Shown piece by piece: positions 28,809 through 40,698 of a stretch of DNA of 64,000 nt. Positions within the stretch are counted from its first letter, which is position 1. Each line of letters begins with the position of its first letter. This stretch comes from Stratiolaelaps scimitus (Eukaryota; Arthropoda; Arachnida; Mesostigmata; Laelapidae). The DNA lies in the NCBI GenBank assembly GCA_019614645.1, contig JABWDB010000002.1:26835501-26899500 (forward strand), read 5' to 3'. The translations under genes and the position numbers were made by a program. The notes beneath the pieces are model-generated. The model made no database searches and had not been told where the DNA came from. It worked only from the letters and a program-made list of their open reading frames with translations.

Positions 28809-30655
28809 TAAGCACAATTACATCCGAATCGATTGTCACTATCGCCTTTATGAATATAGCAAATACGTTTCCTTAAATAAACCGAGGAAAATTATTGAAG
28901 CCTTACTAGGAACTTTGTACATTTTTGTAGGAACTTTGGATTCAAAAAGTCTTCTCTCAAAAATAAATACACAAATCACGTTCATCTAAGATAATTGTTC
29001 ATCTTTCTCAAGTCGCTGCGATAACTGAAATGTGTCCATTTTATTGTCGATGGCAAGCTATTTTACTACGAGCTCAAAGCGGCTCGGTGAAAAAGTCTGT
29101 GTAAATTGTTGCATTGTTTTACATTACAGTTCGAATAATATAAGATTCCAGCAACACTGTATACTAGCACTACTCAACTCTCTCAAAAACATTTCGAGGT
29201 TTATTATTAAGTCGTCGCGATGGCCATTGACGACGTGGTTCAGTGTAGTCACCTCCAATCATCAAGCAGTTTTCGACTGATTGTGGCCGAGAGCTCAAAT
29301 AGGTAATTTGCCTGGTCATACGAGAGGATATTTTTATGCTCCCTCGAAGCGATTCTCAAGGTAACGCGATTCCTGGATAAGCATACCGCGAGTTCAAATG
29401 GAGTTATTTTCGCTCTACTAGGTTGCGTCAAAAGGTGATATGATATTTTGGGATTCCTACTTATTTTAGGAAGGATCAGATGCATATACCGAGTTCCGCC
29501 ACGGGAGCAAAAACATATCTCAGCACCTCGAAAATGAGACCCTGTGAGTGATTTCGATGGATTAAAAATGAAGTGTGACCATCCAAATAGGGATGTCTTT
29601 AAGATGTGTTAGCTAAAGTGCTATATGTGTGGAAAAGGTATTATTTGTTAATGCAAAATTACCGTGTTTGCTGCAAGTGTTCCTACTTAAACTCGAGATT
29701 TTTTTTAACTATTTGTGACACCCTGTAGGGACTCTGGTTACATAATATATAAATTTATTTACAAATCACCGTTGTCAGGTACAATACGGGACTCTGGTTG
29801 CACAAATGATTCCGCTTCGTGTTCAAGCCCAAATGCTGATGCATGCGTGGAGATATGACGTACATGTTTTAGATGAACGGATCTCTAAAGCCATCTTGAT
29901 GTTAGCGTTGAGTTAGGTCCAAATCGACAAGGATTCTAATAATGGGTTCGGGTGGTCTTTCTAGAATGGATTCGAAAGGTCATTCGAAGATATCCATTAA
30001 TTATCTATTTGGAAACCTACAAACATCTCTTAACAAGCTCGCCAAGCTACCGGATCTGTAAGCAATGACAAAGCATATTTTGTCTTTCAGTTCAGTGGTG
30101 TTAGTGCGAAGAAAGGCTGATCAAAGTGAGTGAGTAGTTTAAATTAGAGTTTCCAAACGAATGGATCAGAAGCAGTGTTTAATTATTAGGTTAATAACTA
30201 TTGAGGACTTGGTATTCGGCTGTAATTTGAAAGCTGATGTTTGATGTCTGTGTCGAACAGATAACCGTTAGCTTTACATACGTCATGGTTCACGTTCCAT
30301 ATGTTTACGGCGCGAGGCCAAAACCCGAGTGCCGCACAATATGTGTGCTTACAAAAAGTAGGAAACCCTTCAATATAGGTTCTGCAAAGGAACCGCGCCA
30401 CTGTAGCAGTTGAGCCTACCAATGTGATTCACTGTGAAGCTTGCCCGCGCTAATGGTCCCTAACTAGGCAGAGAGAAGTTCAAAACAGAACCTTTATTTG
30501 CATACCGACCATGACCCAGCAATGAGCCACACCAAATACATCATTGATCAAATGGTGACGTGAATTATGCACGCAATTGCGGTATTGAGTTGCGGGACCT
30601 GCATATTTTTAACCGTGTGTCATATTTTTGGATTTTCGATATTTATAGAATACCC

Positions 30656-30711
30656 ATTTAAGTATTGTGAAATTTCAGCTCCTTTAATAAACCAATAAAG
30701 CTTTACCTTTG
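30656..30711 (+). mobile_element. SINE tail fragment (5'-truncated)
   Basis: Near-copy of the 3' part of the SINE at 28650: TTAAGTATTGTGAAATTTC, then CTTTAATAAACCAATAAAG and CTTTACCTTT. No tRNA-like head precedes it, so it is 5'-truncated. Confidence 0.75.
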
Positions 30712-31775
30712 CCCCATATCTAGTCATTAGATTTGACCTCCCTAAAGTGGTGATGTCCTGTTTGATTCATAAGTTCTGCTCCACGCAGAGGGGTTTTGTC
30801 AGCTGTAACGATGAAGTTCAAAGATGCAGTTCTCTCGATATGACATAATTTAAGCTGACTACAGTTGGGATTATAATTCATCGACTGCTTACACTTGTAT
30901 TCTATTCATACAAGAAATACTGACTTATTGTATATAACACTACTGAATTACTATGTATGTAATATATAGGAACTACACTTCTAAATACCTCTAAATATCT
31001 AATACGTCTGCGCAAAAGGATAATCTAGCTCATCATATTATTCTTTGATTAACGAATGAACTTGAATTAGAGTGGATGGTATCTTAAGAATATACTAATT
31101 AGCATAGTTTTTCGAGAGGAAATCGGTATCAGAGATTGAGTCATGCCCTCGAATATACTGCAGCATCCATACAACAAGGATTCATGCTGCGAGAATCTAT
31201 AATTTACAATTCGGCGAATTTCAATCGTTTAGTGTGAAACCGATAGCCATTTAGAATTATCGGGTGAAATCAAGATAATATGTATACATTTCTACCAGCT
31301 GAACTGATTATGCATCAACTTATTATAGAATTTAAATACTTCGGATGTTTTTCGGTCACCTCAATTGAAAAACGATGAACAATAAATTTCTCGAGTTGCT
31401 AAACGCTCATCTTAAAAATAGTCTCCAAACTAATACTGTTGAACTGAAAAAGTAGTAAGACCATAGACGACTAATAAGGATATACTACAATGTATTTATC
31501 TGCCTGTATATCCCGCATACTGGAAGCTGGTTTCATACTTCACGAAGGTGAATATAATATATTTAGTGTTAATTGATTGAGTGTTACGCTTATTCTGCAA
31601 TCAGGCTAGGTTATGGAAACTAACAATCAGATATTCGCATTGTCGGCCCAAGTCGCCAACCCGATAATCACACTAAGTTCGAATGATGTTACTCGAGGTT
31701 ATTACTGCCGCAAGGTTGTTTCCGCTCTAGCAAGTGAAATAACTCTTTATTGAATTACAACATAAATATATATAG

Positions 31776-31850
31776 CTTGACGAGGCTTGAGCCTGCGACC
31801 TTCAGCTTCTGGCAGCCAGAGATTTAAGCCGCCTTGCAGTTGCAAGCCTT
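31776..31850 (-). mobile_element. SINE head fragment (tRNA-like)
   Basis: On the minus strand this matches the head of the 28650 SINE, including TCTCTGGCTG and GGTCGCAGG. The B box is decayed by G-to-A and T-to-C changes. The typical tail does not follow clearly, so the copy is old or broken. Confidence 0.6.
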
Positions 31851-32965
31851 GCACAAACGGGCTTTTCAAGAGTTTAGTTTTTAAGTTTCCTCAAGAATAT
31901 AAATTGATCGCAGGGGTCAAGTTCTGCTACAAACAATGTTAGCCGCTCACGAATTTTACTGAACGACCACAAAGCAAACAGAGTCAGGGTTTGATGCTAC
32001 ACTACATTACTCCAATTAGGATTGGAGTTAAATATTAGCGTGATTAGCCCCATCAAATAGCATTTCTTTGCCAATATTTGCTGAAAGCTTAGATTCTCTA
32101 TCGGTTACCAACGACTAACTAGAATACAATAGTATGTGTGTATCTCTTACTACTGCTCTTCACCTGCGCCATGACTTCCTATCACAATGTTGAACCACAA
32201 CCAGCAGTATCTTTGAATGTTGGAAACAAAAATGTTTATCCTTTCGAATATGAGATATTATTTGACTTAGGTCAAAAAATCGATTTTCCAATATGTCAAT
32301 CTGACATCAAATACCTTGGATGCCGCGTGGACACTTTTGTCAGCAGTCTGTTGGGTGGTAGTCATGACGAGTGCTTGAAGATGCGACCCTGAGTACGATC
32401 GCGTGATGTGCTCAAAGAAATCGGCAACGATTATTTTGTTTACCGGAGCTATTATTAACTACACATGCAGTGAATCGCAAAGTGAAACTCTCTGCTGTGG
32501 ATCAGGTTCACACTTCCTTCTGCAGAGGAAAACAAAGAGGAGAAGGAAGACCTGTTGCTTGAAGTCCTTCTTAGTGCGTTGGTGGGTTTTTCAAATTTCA
32601 CGAAAACTTTTGCTTTCCATGAAATCGACACTTGAAGGTGACCACTAAATCTAGCCTAAAACATTTTCTTCCTCCACAAATCTACAGTACGTTGGCAGCA
32701 CCAAGGACGCACGCACACACACGCACACTATTAGTGGCTTGCACTTCGGCGAGTGTGTAACACCCCCGGACAGATCTACCGCCGATTCTCGACGGGACAT
32801 TCGCTGTTAACAAATTGTTGAAACTGTCGAAGTGCTTAATCCTTGCACATAGTCACAGCAATAGCAACTTTCATAATATTTGTGACATTCAGTAGTAACC
32901 GAGTAGCTTTGTAAGTGCATGAAGATACCTAGAACTTCACGAGTACCATTGCCGTCATAACGAAC

Positions 32966-33493
32966 ATGGCTGACAGGAGGTTTGGCAGATGGTTTCTCTC
33001 CGTTTTTCGCTGGAGGACTGCCGGGCGCAGTCCTTTTGAAGCTCTTTGGTCTGTGTTGCCGAAAAAGTGCCACCGTAGCCCTCGGCCAGCCTCGCTGAGT
33101 GGGAGGTTCGTCCGCCCGCCAAACGTCGCCCCCCTCCAACAGCTCAATGACTCGCCCTCACCCGCTAGGCGCCGCAGCCGATAGACGGAACTTCGCGATG
33201 GAGCGAGAGGCCACCTAAAGGAGGCCACTCCGGAGATCCTTCAACGACGAACAGCCAAGCACGCCTGCTACAGCAAACTAGCCAGAAGACTGTCCCCGGG
33301 ACACATCGGGCTTGAGCCCATCGGCATGCCCCTTGTTCCTTTGAAGGACGTGAAGAATGCATCGCAACTAGAGATGGATGAGAAGATGCCGGGGAGCTAC
33401 GGGCGTACAAAGCCTCTTCGCGGGCAACATTTTGCTCTTTCTCATGGTCGGCACGGATCCAGCAGGAGGCACCGAGTGAGAGATGGGGACTGA
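32966..33493 (+). other. GC-rich island with long open frames, one broken by TAG
   Basis: About 0.5 kb that is markedly more GC-rich than its surroundings. The plus frame from an ATG at 32966 runs 175 codons to a TGA, broken once by TAG at 33182-33184. Competing open frames exist on the minus strand, including 143 codons at 33165-33596. I recognise no domain in any of them. It could be a CpG-type promoter or 5' exon of the transporter, an unspliced decayed gene copy, or a mobile-element remnant. Long frames in several phases are expected by chance at high GC. Confidence 0.25.
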
Positions 33494-33758
33494 GCCTCCG
33501 TGTCCGATTCGATACACGATGCTTTGGAGATGAGAAGAAAATGCTGCCATCAAACTGCATCCTTCGTTTGAATATCCGGGATACCTGACGGTTCATATCT
33601 CACTGTTCACTCTCGACATGAAAATTACTGGGCACCTTGTGTACAGCGAGCTTCACGCCTAGCGACGGCAGGAAAAGCATCATGGTAATATTATCCTTTA
33701 TCATCTGATGTGTGAACCGTGAACCGCCCGGCGGTCGGCTAGCGCTGAAATGAAGAGC

Positions 33759-34046
33759 TCACCCGAGGAGTGCCTTCCACTGATTTGGCCAATTATCGCA
33801 CATATCCGAAGGTCCACCAAGATTCTCTGAAGACACCTGCTTGCAGATGACTGTGTGGAACTCGGAACGAAACGTGCCTTCGTTTCCCTCGGGGTTAGCT
33901 GATACGAAGTTCGCATCAGTGGTCTTATAATTTTCCCCAACTCTCCTGGTGTCTCTAAGATAGAGATTATTCTCTTCTTGTGGTCTCAAAATTTCGAGAG
34001 ACAATGCGAACAGAACATGTATAATCTGCTTTGAATCACCGTGCAT
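33759..34046 (-). other. Hydrophilic open frame of unknown origin
   Basis: A 95-codon minus-strand frame with even, soluble-protein-like composition, including stretches such as NFVSANPEGNEGTFRSEF and WPNQWKALLG before a TGA. No family is recognised and no spliced partner was found. It lies beside the GC-rich island and may belong to the same decayed element. Confidence 0.2.
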
Positions 34047-34763
34047 GAAATGCTTATACAGGATTTTGAAACTAAAATATTGAAAAAAACTTTGTCATGT
34101 GAATCCGGCTACCAGCAATTTCAGCATTTCAGAACAAAAATAAAACTCAAAAGCAAGAATGTAAAATCTAAGTCTCAAATATGCCCCATATGCCTCTTAG
34201 GAAGATATGCCTATTTGGCATATAGTTCTTCCGGATCAGAAAGTTCGACGCATTGCAAATGCTGCACCCGAAGTCGATTGTGTAGACACACTTCGAGATA
34301 CTGGGCGCCTTACTATTCAATCGCAACAGATTGTCGAAACTAATGAAGATAAGCATGATCACTTTAGTTAGCATCAGTCAAGGTCATCGTGTACATCTTA
34401 CATAAGAATACCAAAATGTGTAACACGTCTATTGTACGCCCTACTTACTGTGCACCTTTCCAGGTTGTAGCATTCCCTTAACTTACCAATGTTCAGAGAG
34501 AGCATGCCCTCCAACTATAATAGACTGTCTCGTTGCAATACTTTTAATGAACATGCAGCATTTCTACACCCGGATCCCCCGTTTCTCCGACCTCGATCGC
34601 CAACACCGAATCTCGCTCGCCGTGCTGTCCAGCCTCCACAGGCCGACGGAGAGTGGAAGTTGCAACAGAGTCTCGGCCAAATCAGTCTGACCTGTTAGAT
34701 CGCCAGTCTCCTGGCAACCGATCGTAATTACCAACAAGAGAAAAAGGACCCGTAAAGCGAACC

Positions 34764-34947
34764 ATGGTCGATATAGAAGATATCGCCTGCATCGACGGGA
34801 CAATGTGTAGCTACAGCGAACTCTTGGTAATCAATATGCATTACACATGTGGCAAGCAATATTGTTACAGATGCGGTGACACGAAAGCCGATTGTGAACA
34901 TGATCTGTTCGAGGACCATGAGTGTCGCAGAATGAGCTGTAATCGAG
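34764..34947 (+). CDS. Possible exon with IBR-like zinc-binding pattern
   Basis: An open frame from ATG at 34764 to a good donor (CGAG followed by GTATAA at 34948). The 61 residues hold Cys at 9, 15, 29, 34, 37, 44, 54 and 59 and His at 26, 46 and 52. The block CGKQYCYRCG resembles the C-x4-C-x2-C centre of the in-between-RING domain of RBR ubiquitin ligases, with His26 where the first Cys of a C-x2-C pair is expected. A TAA lies 42 nt upstream in frame, so any upstream exon must join after it. No partner exon is identified. It may be a decayed fragment. Confidence 0.3.
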
Positions 34948-36022
34948 GTATAATAATTAGTAACTCCTGGGCAGTAGTCGAGCCAATAATACCAGTAATG
35001 ATACTGCAAATGGGTCGCAAAAAATGACGTTAAATTATCTAAAGGTGGGAAGGGGAATCAAAACGAGCATCACTGAATGCAATTATTGTTCTGTGCAATC
35101 AGTGCAATCATTCTACCTAATAAATACGTTTAAATTACAATTTAAATACTTTTATTCATACTCTTATTTATCCAAATTAGTATCACGGTTATTTCCAAAA
35201 ACTTGTGAGGTAACGTAGTTCTACATAGTTAGCTAAGCACAGACCCATTGAGTTGTAGCTACTGAAACCGCACAGGCTGAAATGCATTGAAGCTTTACAG
35301 GAAAGATATATCCTAAATATTGTCAAATTATGTTAGATAAGTTAAGATGAGCCATTTCGGCAGCACGAACAAATGACAATCGCCGTTTGATTTCTACGGA
35401 ACTGATGTTAGACAAGGACGCTTCTAGCCTTGGCTTTCCGTTCTGGGGTCTGCGAAAATACTTGGACTAGACGGTTTAATATAATGAATTGGAATATTAT
35501 AAAGTGTATAACGAAAATCTGGACTCCAACCGAAAACTAATTAGATCATTTAGGGAGCCTCTAAACTATCATGCAAGTTCCCAGATTCCATAAGAGATCG
35601 AAATCTTTAAACACGCAACTTCCTCAAAACAAAAGTCACCAACTGTAATTAAGCTTCCAGATCAGATGAACAGGTCCTGTATCACAGCAACAGTTGTGTC
35701 TACACAGATTCTCTCTTCCTATTCACACGGCTCTATTGCTCCAGCTCGTATTGCTACTAAATCCCTGCAAATCCCTCAAGTGAGGCGGAATGTCGTCTTA
35801 GGTTCGAATTAAGTTCGACTGGCAAATGTCCAACGAGATCGGTGTGAGCTACAAGTGCTGACCTTATAATGGGGGAAGCATAAAAATAAGATGACCAAGG
35901 ACCAGTGAGTGAAGATAATCGAAGGAGTCACACGCTGAGGACCACACGCTCTACTCCTGACCGATTTGCTAAGTAGAGTGTCATCATCAATATCCAGTAT
36001 AATACCTAGTCTATCTTATATC

Positions 36023-36042
36023 ATAATAATAATAATAATAAC
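36023..36042. repeat. (AAT)n microsatellite
   Basis: About six AAT units. Confidence 0.85.
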
Positions 36043-37203
36043 AATAGCTTTACTCTGAATAATCTATAATCAATGAGGTAAACGCGAACTTCGCTCTCAA
36101 CGGTGTGTTTTTTCTAAGATAATGCACTGATCACTCAACTATCAGTATCACAAAAATGATAGTAACCTGTAGGATTCTTACAATATGTTCACGGTACATA
36201 CTTTACTTTTAGCAGTGAAGAAAGATCTTCTTTAAGACAAATCTGACAGATCTTTTCTAAGGAAACCAACGCCACAGTAAGTATTGAAGTATTGACCCAA
36301 CTCTATTTGCGAGAACACATTATGTTGTGTGAGAGCTACCTTCTCTCCTTGTGTGCAAGTATGCGGCTTGAGCTGGCAGGGTATTCAACAGTGGTATCCA
36401 CAACCAGAACTTCACTTCCTGTGCCGAAAGCAACAGCCTCCCTACGGACGTGCATATACTACCGCTAAAGAATCACAACCACCACACGCGCTATTGTCGT
36501 GCTTATATCATTTAACCAATAATTGAGCTTCTAAATATATATATACCTCATATGACAAAAAAATGTTTCATATTCGAAGAACAGAAAGTAGGCATAATAC
36601 AATACGTATGCACCCTATTTCAAAGGAACAATTTACATTCTTTGCCAGGAGAACAAATGGTTAACACGTCCACTGTGAACGACCTCAGGTGACCGAATTG
36701 TTGTCCATAACACGGTTACCCTGTTAAGAGTATTTAGCCACAGTAACGATCTATTTATTGGTATCTACTGTGCAAGGACTTTCGTACCGGCAGGACCTGA
36801 ATATATTGGTGGTTAACATGCGGAGCCTTGAAGGACCTCGCATAACATAAATCTACAATAAAAACACATTTTCCGAGATCCACAAGCTCTCATAACAAAA
36901 ATTATTCAAATAATGCTTTTATAACCTAGAAAGTTTTCCAGGAAAAAAATAAATGTGTTTATTAACTTGTGCAGGTGAAGAACAAGGTAGAGAAAGATGC
37001 TCTACCTATGGTGGTAAAAATGGCGAAAACAAATAAATTAGTTTAAATTAAATATAGCAAGAGCACTGTAGGGTAACAAGATTACGTCCAAGGTGGAGTG
37101 GTCATTCAAACGGCACGAAAATGCCTCAGTCATCGATAAGTAGCCAAAATACATGAACATACGAACGAAATCAGGCACAAAGAAGACCGAACTTTCAGAA
37201 AAG

Positions 37204-37232
37204 ACGATGCAGCCTCCACGAGGCTGCATCGT
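37204..37232. repeat. Perfect 13-bp inverted repeat, 3-nt loop
   Basis: ACGATGCAGCCTC, then CAC, then the exact reverse complement. The arms are GC-rich within AT-rich DNA. No gene is assigned nearby. Confidence 0.9.
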
Positions 37233-37965
37233 GCAGACCCTCGCCCGAAGGTCCACAAAGGTCCCTCGGGAAAATGCATCGTGCCTTTTTCTCTCCTATC
37301 AGCTTCTATCTTGTGCCGACCGAGCTGCGGTCGGGCAAGAGTTCCTCTGCCTATCTCACTGAAGATTTTTCCATATACACCTTAGCTGCGTATGCCTGCC
37401 TTAGGCCAACCTATACCAGCCGTATACACACATTATATAGAGCTAGGTCCAAACCCCGTGCCTCGGGATGCCGCAGATTGGAACGAAGAAGCAGTTAGAC
37501 CACTCTTCTTTTTCTTCCTCGGCTTTTTGCTCTTCCTCCGCATCTGCATATCACTCATAGCAGTCCACTCACAAAGCTTTCGCTGACTCTTCACCACCAG
37601 AACATACACACACGCCAGCTCGACTGCCTGTTCCCCAACGTGCGCCGACCATACCATAATATACTATCTAGTGAGATGGTAAATCGGGTCCAAGTTGCTC
37701 CCTTTTTCGTCTAACGATCGTGGTATAACCTAGTTACGGCTCTAGGAGCTCGAAATGTGTCGAAGGGAGGCTAGCTCACGATATGCCAAGCATGTACGGT
37801 GATTTTTACGAAAACGCGAAAGCAAGCAGAGCTTCCGTATTGGCTGCTCAGGTCCCCGAACGGCGACTAGACGGCTCTGTCGGCAGAGAATTTGGACAAA
37901 ACCTCACCCTCGTATATTGGACAGCTATGCTTTAACCACAAGCGCGGTTGGGTTGCTGGCTTGCG

Positions 37966-38265
37966 ATGAACTACCAAGAATTCACCATCGCGTTATCGCC
38001 AGAAAATCATCAACAGCAAAAAGAGTACTTTGCATATTCTCCTTTTACTGAGATGTTCAAACGCGTCGCACGCGTACTTGGTTTCAGTGTGTTAAAAACA
38101 TATGCAGACTGTGCAGCAACTGATTTTATAACTGAAGATGCGAAGCTTTTCTTACCTATGAATACCAAATTACTAAATCATTTCGTATCGATCAACTATT
38201 TGATTTGGCTTATTCTTCGGTCAGAAACAGTTGACAGCTGTCACCTTATGGAAATCTTACATTGA
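37966..38265 (+). other. Unassigned open frame facing the GPx gene
   Basis: From the first ATG the frame gives about 99 residues, mixed in character and ending HLMEILH. It ends about 150 bp before the poly(A) signal of the convergent peroxidase gene. Composition is compatible with protein, but no family is recognised and AT-rich DNA can yield such frames by chance. Confidence 0.2.
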
Positions 38266-38417
38266 GGAATCGGTAGCGTGCGATTCAGAGGCCTACGACT
38301 ACTCTGTGGGAAACAACCTGGCGAAATCGCATACCTATGCATCCAAGCGGACGTAATAGCAGTAGGGTATATAATTAATAATTGTATTATAAGAAGGGCA
38401 CACTTAATTTAAAAGTC

Positions 38418-38423
38418 TTTATT
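38418..38423 (-). terminator. Poly(A) signal of the glutathione peroxidase gene
   Basis: AATAAA on the minus strand about 350 nt past the stop codon. The implied 3' UTR includes the SECIS candidate. Confidence 0.55.
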
Positions 38424-38533
38424 ATATTATAAGAGCTTTCAAACATGGATCACGTAGGCTTCAACTGGGTTATTCCAAAACGCCTCAGGGCCTGAATGCG
38501 CAAGAGGCCCTGAAGTCGTTCCGAAGCCCGGTC

Positions 38534-38577
38534 ATCCGGACGACCCCCTTGCAGTGCAATTTACGGGAAGTCCTTCA
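38534..38577 (-). promoter_or_regulatory. Candidate SECIS element (form 2)
   Basis: In the 3' UTR, 200 nt after the stop. The 5' half of the non-Watson-Crick quartet is UGAA (38577-38574). It is followed by helix GGACUUCCC (38573-38565), an internal loop with AAA at 38562-38560, and a mini-stem UUGC/GCAA with loop ACU. The returning helix is 38546-38538 and the 3' quartet strand is GGAU (38537-38534). The helix has seven pairs around a 2x2 mismatch. The AAA run starts 12 nt after the UGA, the usual SECIS spacing. Stem I below the quartet is weak. I folded it by hand with no energy calculation. Confidence 0.6.
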
Positions 38578-38776
38578 TTCACTCAGCCTATCTATGATAC
38601 AGAGATCTAAAAGGCTCATATTGACAACGGGCGTATCCTCAAACCATGATCACGGGGAGATCAGCCGTTAACATACTTCGCAGGCTAGCCCCGTTTGCCT
38701 TAGTTAAGTCGTACATTGAGAAGGGTTTCGTCAATATTTGTGGGCGATCGGGCAGCATTGGGCTCAAAGGATCCTA

Positions 38777-40698
38777 CTAGCCCTTCTTAAGGGCTGCTTC
38801 AATATCCTCGTGTAGGAGTTGTGGGTTCACACGTGCACGATATCTGCAATTAGACATTTTGGAAGTCTGGTCGTAGATGGCCAATTTTCTCATTTAAATC
38901 TAGCTGGAGGATAAGTAACAGATAAGGATAATAGCGTATCGTACAAAAAATGCTAAGATCAGCTGCCTTACCGTCGAATCGGCTTTCCATTTCTACCAAT
39001 AAGGAACTTCTCGAAATTCCAGCGTATGTCGGAAACATGGAACACGTCATACCCCAGGCGATGCTTTTTACTGAATTCCGCCTGCGGTGACGAGGGGCAG
39101 GTATTCTGTAAGATTAATGAAAGGTAGACAAAGAAAATGTAACTTTTCTTAGAGGATATCGTACTAAAAATTATAAAAGAAAAAACTTGACAGAGCGACC
39201 TTGAGTCACATATCTCTTACGGGACTCACATGAAGGACTCCATAGCACATCACTATTTCTTCAGTAAAACGATGTGTCCAATTATTATTTTGTTGTTTTT
39301 GCTTTTAATAATTTTAACATTTAATGTATACTTCAACTGTTACATTGCACAGTAGAGCTATACGTTTATAAACCTTTATTACTTTGCACTAACCTTGAGG
39401 TACTTATACAGTGGGCAGGCAGTCTCGTCATTAACGTCAGCCTTTTCTGTTAACTGGAAGTTGGGCCGATAGCCTTTGCCAGGCCGCACAAACTCTACAC
39501 CATTCAGGATCTCCTGGGTTTGACCTGGTTCTTGCTGCAATGATAGAATTGTAACAACCTTAAGTAACCTATACGAAGCCTGACTTGACCCTGGAGTTCT
39601 GCAAATTAATTCAAACCCCAAAAGCCTTCATTATTCATTTCCTTTCTCAGATTACGGCGAAATACATTAGTACAAAAATGATGACAACACATAGTTAAGA
39701 GAAATGCCATACAGAAGCTTATCGACGCTAATAATTAGTGAAAGTTCAAAAATCATATGAACTGATGACCCCCTAGGCGTACGGTAAGGATTCAGTTACT
39801 GAATCGAAATCGTGGGCATTTAAAATAGAGAGAAACATTCGTTTATAGATTAAAAATGACACCCCTTTTTACAAAATAGGTCAGTATTTTTGGCTAATTT
39901 TATACTTAAAAGCGCAGATTGTCTCTAAAGAAACCTTTCAGGTACACAAAGAAAAAATGTAACTGGCAAGAATGATGCATACCCCACCAAACTGGTTACA
40001 CGGTACACCGACAACGGCGAAACCATTTCCGCCGTATTTGTTAACAAGCGCATTCAAGTCGAGGTACTGATGGGTCATACCTCAGTAGGTAGCCACGTTG
40101 ACTATAAGCACCACCTTATTCCGGTGGCTACCTAGTGACACTGTCCCGTTATGTAAAACGTCTTTCATCCGGAAATCGTAGATGTCTCGTCCCACATCTG
40201 TGCGAGTCCGCAAAATAGAACGCATTAAAAATTCAGCAACTTTTTTCTCTAGAATCTCTCTATTTTCCCCTTCTCCAGTTGTGGTGTGAGCAATTGATGT
40301 ATGGGCACCAATTAAATGAAATGTTGCACTGGCTTAGCAAAGGATAAAATCGGGGTTGGTTATTGTTAAACTCAACTACCTGATATTGGCACCCAATAAG
40401 TCGTGATAGCGATGTAACTTGATTTTTTGACCTCGTTAAAATATAATTAATGGGTTCGTTTCTATATCCCACACAAGTATCTATGATCTATTTACCCCAT
40501 ATTTGGGGATATTTTATTCACTTGATAGAGCAGGGTAAAGTTTACCGGCGCACCGAAAAGCATTTGATGATTAAACCTGTTTAAAAAAGATAGAGTAAGT
40601 TCACCTTTATTGCAGTCAGTGGCGTCCTGCGGTTGGTATAAGCTCCCTCTGGTCCCCGCGACCGTCGTCAGCAAAAATGCTGCCGCGAACAGCCGCAT
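38777..40698 (-). CDS. GPx: Secreted selenocysteine glutathione peroxidase, complete
   Basis: Reduces H2O2 and organic hydroperoxides with thiols, probably outside the cell. Exons (minus): 40698-40605, 40197-39983, 39534-39394, 39105-38972, 38843-38777. Phases agree and give 216 residues ending in TAG. Residues 1-18 form a signal peptide. Residue 70 is encoded by TGA in NVATY-Sec-GMTHQYL, exactly where the family has selenocysteine. Gln100 (PCNQFG) and Trp179-Asn180 (WNFEKFL) complete the catalytic tetrad. QEPG at 104-107 and the loop VRPGKGYRPNF place it with the oligomeric GPx1/3/5/6 type, not with GPx4. N48-G-T is a possible glycosylation site. The ATG has A at -3. Read with a normal stop, the product would end at 69 residues, yet all downstream exons stay in frame and conserved, which argues for recoding and not decay. 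Confidence 0.94.
40082..40084 (-). other. In-frame TGA read as selenocysteine
   Basis: Codon 70 of the peroxidase. It sits in the family active-site motif between ATY and GMT. The reading frame continues for 146 residues through three further splice junctions, and a SECIS-like structure lies in the 3' UTR. Confidence 0.9.

Larger units (their letters stand above)
27795..38417. other. Intergenic or first-intron region with SINEs and a GC-rich island
   Basis: Contains the SINE copies, the GC-rich island and the possible Cys-rich exon listed separately. The missing N-terminal exon of the transporter should lie in this stretch or farther right. I could not find an exon ending in phase 0 with a credible transporter N-terminus. 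Confidence 0.4.

Noticed and set aside
33165..33596. 143-codon minus-strand frame
   Set aside because: It lies in the GC-rich island where several frames are open at once. No domain and no transporter-like N-terminus ending in phase 0.
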